NCBI GenBank assembly: GCA_023091735.1
Contig: JALKBU010000338.1
Span: 1-47,261, forward strand
Length of the DNA stretch: 47,261 nt
From: Trichomonas tenax
Lineage: Eukaryota > Parabasalia > Trichomonadida > Trichomonadidae
Reading direction: 5' to 3'
Part shown: positions 46,202 to 47,261 of the stretch, in pieces
Layout of the letters: each line of letters starts with the position of its first letter
How positions within the stretch are numbered: the first letter of the stretch is position 1
Made by a program: the position numbers and the translations under genes
The notes under the pieces: model-generated
The model's database searches: none
What the model was told of the DNA's origin: nothing
The model's input: only the letters and a program-made list of their open reading frames with translations

Positions 46202-46834
46202 TTACATTATAGCACTGGATGGTATTCCAGTCTTTCTATTCCTCTTCCTTCTTGGAGATTTTCCAACACCTGGTGGAAGTGAAATTTTAGCTTCCAATAG
46301 AACCTGCGGTACTCTTTCATCACCTTGGAGAACGAATTCTTTAAATTGCTGTGTGATATAAATATCAGGAAGAATTGAAGATAGTTTTTTCTCTTTTGAT
46401 TCATAATAATGAGATCTATCGAATACCCTCACGATACTCCTTTTACAGGCTCTTGCATTTGCTGAAAATCCAACAGGTAATTCGTTCATATCCATAAATC
46501 TCGGTGAAATTCTTTGTTTAAGGGGTGGTAAAGTCTTCTTTAGCTGATCGATATAAGTGTCAACTGATTCATTCATTGTCGCGCTTTGTTTTTCTGTAAT
46601 ATTTTGTCTTGTTAAAAAGAATTTGTGTACGTCCTCCTTCGGGGGAACGTATCTACGGCACAAGCTTTCAAGTTTTAGATCGTGTTCTATCTCTTCTTCC
46701 GTCCTTTTGCAATCTCCCATATTATTCATTGCAGCCCTATCGCGAGCTGTCTGCGGAATCCTCTTCTTGAACATGTGGAGGTCACTGAAATCTATCTTTG
46801 GGACAAAATTTTCTTCGTCATCATATTGATACAT
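46202..46834 (-). CDS. Basic protein of unknown function
   Basis: A 210-residue protein I do not recognise. It is rich in charged residues, with no transmembrane helix and no signal peptide. The N-terminus is acidic (MYQYDDEENFVPKIDF), the middle mixed-helical (RTEEEIEHDLKLESLCRRYV), and the C-terminus basic with KSPRRKRNRK, a possible nuclear localisation or nucleic-acid-binding patch. The frame is intact with a clear ATG. On the gene strand a TCACTTTTCCC Inr-like sequence begins at 46868, 34 bases before the ATG, supporting a real gene. Confidence 0.65.
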   Translation of the reverse strand: MYQYDDEENFVPKIDFSDLHMFKKRIPQTARDRAAMNNMGDCKRTEEEIEHDLKLESLCRRYVPPKEDVHKFFLTRQNITEKQSATMNESVDTYIDQLKKTLPPLKQRISPRFMDMNELPVGFSANARACKRSIVRVFDRSHYYESKEKKLSSILPDIYITQQFKEFVLQGDERVPQVLLEAKISLPPGVGKSPRRKRNRKTGIPSSAIM

Positions 46835-47261
46835 TTAGTAACGTCTTCTTAGATTTTGGGAAAAGTGACATTTCAATTCTTGATCATCTTCAAACTCGAT
46901 ATTGATTATTTAATCAATTGCGAATCATCATGCAGTAACTTTCTGTGTATCATCCAAATAATTGTCAAGAAAAATAGACACTTCTTGATTCATGCAATGA
47001 TAAATCAGATCATATTCCAATATCTGAAAGAGTAATTTATTTCAAAGTTCATGTATAATATAGATCTATATTGATAGTATTATTTCTCGTGTGTGAAATT
47101 TCTTAAATCTTTGTTTTTGAAGTAATGATAAGAGGGCGTCACTGAATTTTCTACGTCTACTCAAACATCTCGATTTTTCTCCACCAGTATGAATATTTAA
47201 GGTCTAATTTTGGTGGCAAATGAAAAATTTTCCCATTTAAAATGCTGTGGATATATAAAGC
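46835..47261. other. Spacer to window edge, no gene seen
   Basis: Contains the Inr-like element for the preceding reverse-strand gene at about 46858-46868. No other gene or repeat was recognised. Confidence 0.5.

Noticed and set aside
1..47261. UAAA at stop codons as a universal polyadenylation signal
   Set aside because: Only about a third of the genes here have TAAA at the stop, so the window does not establish it.
1..47261. CRISPR array, integron or bacterial defence system
   Set aside because: No spaced direct repeats, no associated nuclease genes, and the gene content is clearly eukaryotic.

Overview
This is a nuclear window from a trichomonad (Parabasalia). The strongest evidence is an Initiator-binding-domain (IBD) protein at 20322-20942, a transcription factor family known from trichomonads. 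Supporting signs are an Initiator (Inr)-like element directly before the RING gene at 8529-8541, very short 5' leaders, long uninterrupted ORFs with no recognisable intron, AT-rich spacers, and decayed fragments resembling large Maverick-type elements. I cannot name the species from sequence alone. No ribosomal RNA, CRISPR or bacterial features are present.

Layout. 1-5 kb: accessory zone with no gene before 1155, then a frameshifted remnant, a Q-rich coiled-coil gene (1952-2863), a 615-bp terminal-inverted-repeat foldback element (3026-3640), and two opposed gene fragments, the first resembling the region ahead of a Maverick DNA polymerase B. 5-10.5 kb: Mcm10-like replication factor, importin-beta-like protein, a membrane RING ubiquitin ligase fired divergently from a 37-bp spacer, and TRAP-beta/SSR2. 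10.7-19.2 kb (all reverse strand): CCDC146 homologue, a PAP2-like membrane protein lacking its catalytic histidines, and a giant helical, perhaps talin-like, protein. 19.3-19.9 kb: second copy of the foldback element. 20.3-30.5 kb: IBD protein, Trm11 tRNA methyltransferase, Prp22/DHX8 splicing helicase, adaptin-like protein, Ran-binding-domain protein, ARL8 GTPase. 30.5-38.5 kb: decayed coding scraps, a GT61-like glycosyltransferase without a clear start, a RalGAP/tuberin-type protein, an armadillo-like protein. 40.4-47.3 kb: PP1-type phosphatase, CIP2A-like protein, a long gene-poor stretch with a tRNA-like sequence, and one unrecognised basic protein.

The genes are mostly single housekeeping units in both orientations rather than an operon or a dedicated system. 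Shared themes are ER/endolysosomal traffic (TRAP-beta, RING ligase, adaptin-like, ARL8), nuclear transport (importin, Ran-binding protein), and cytoskeleton/flagellum (CCDC146, helical-bundle protein). The most unusual signals are the foldback element with a 16-bp exact flanking repeat, a recurring near-palindromic TGACAYGTAAA motif near gene starts and inside that element, and three proteins (PAP2-like, ARL8, RapGAP) that keep their fold signature while key catalytic residues are changed.

Product names rest on motif and family recognition by eye; no database search was run.
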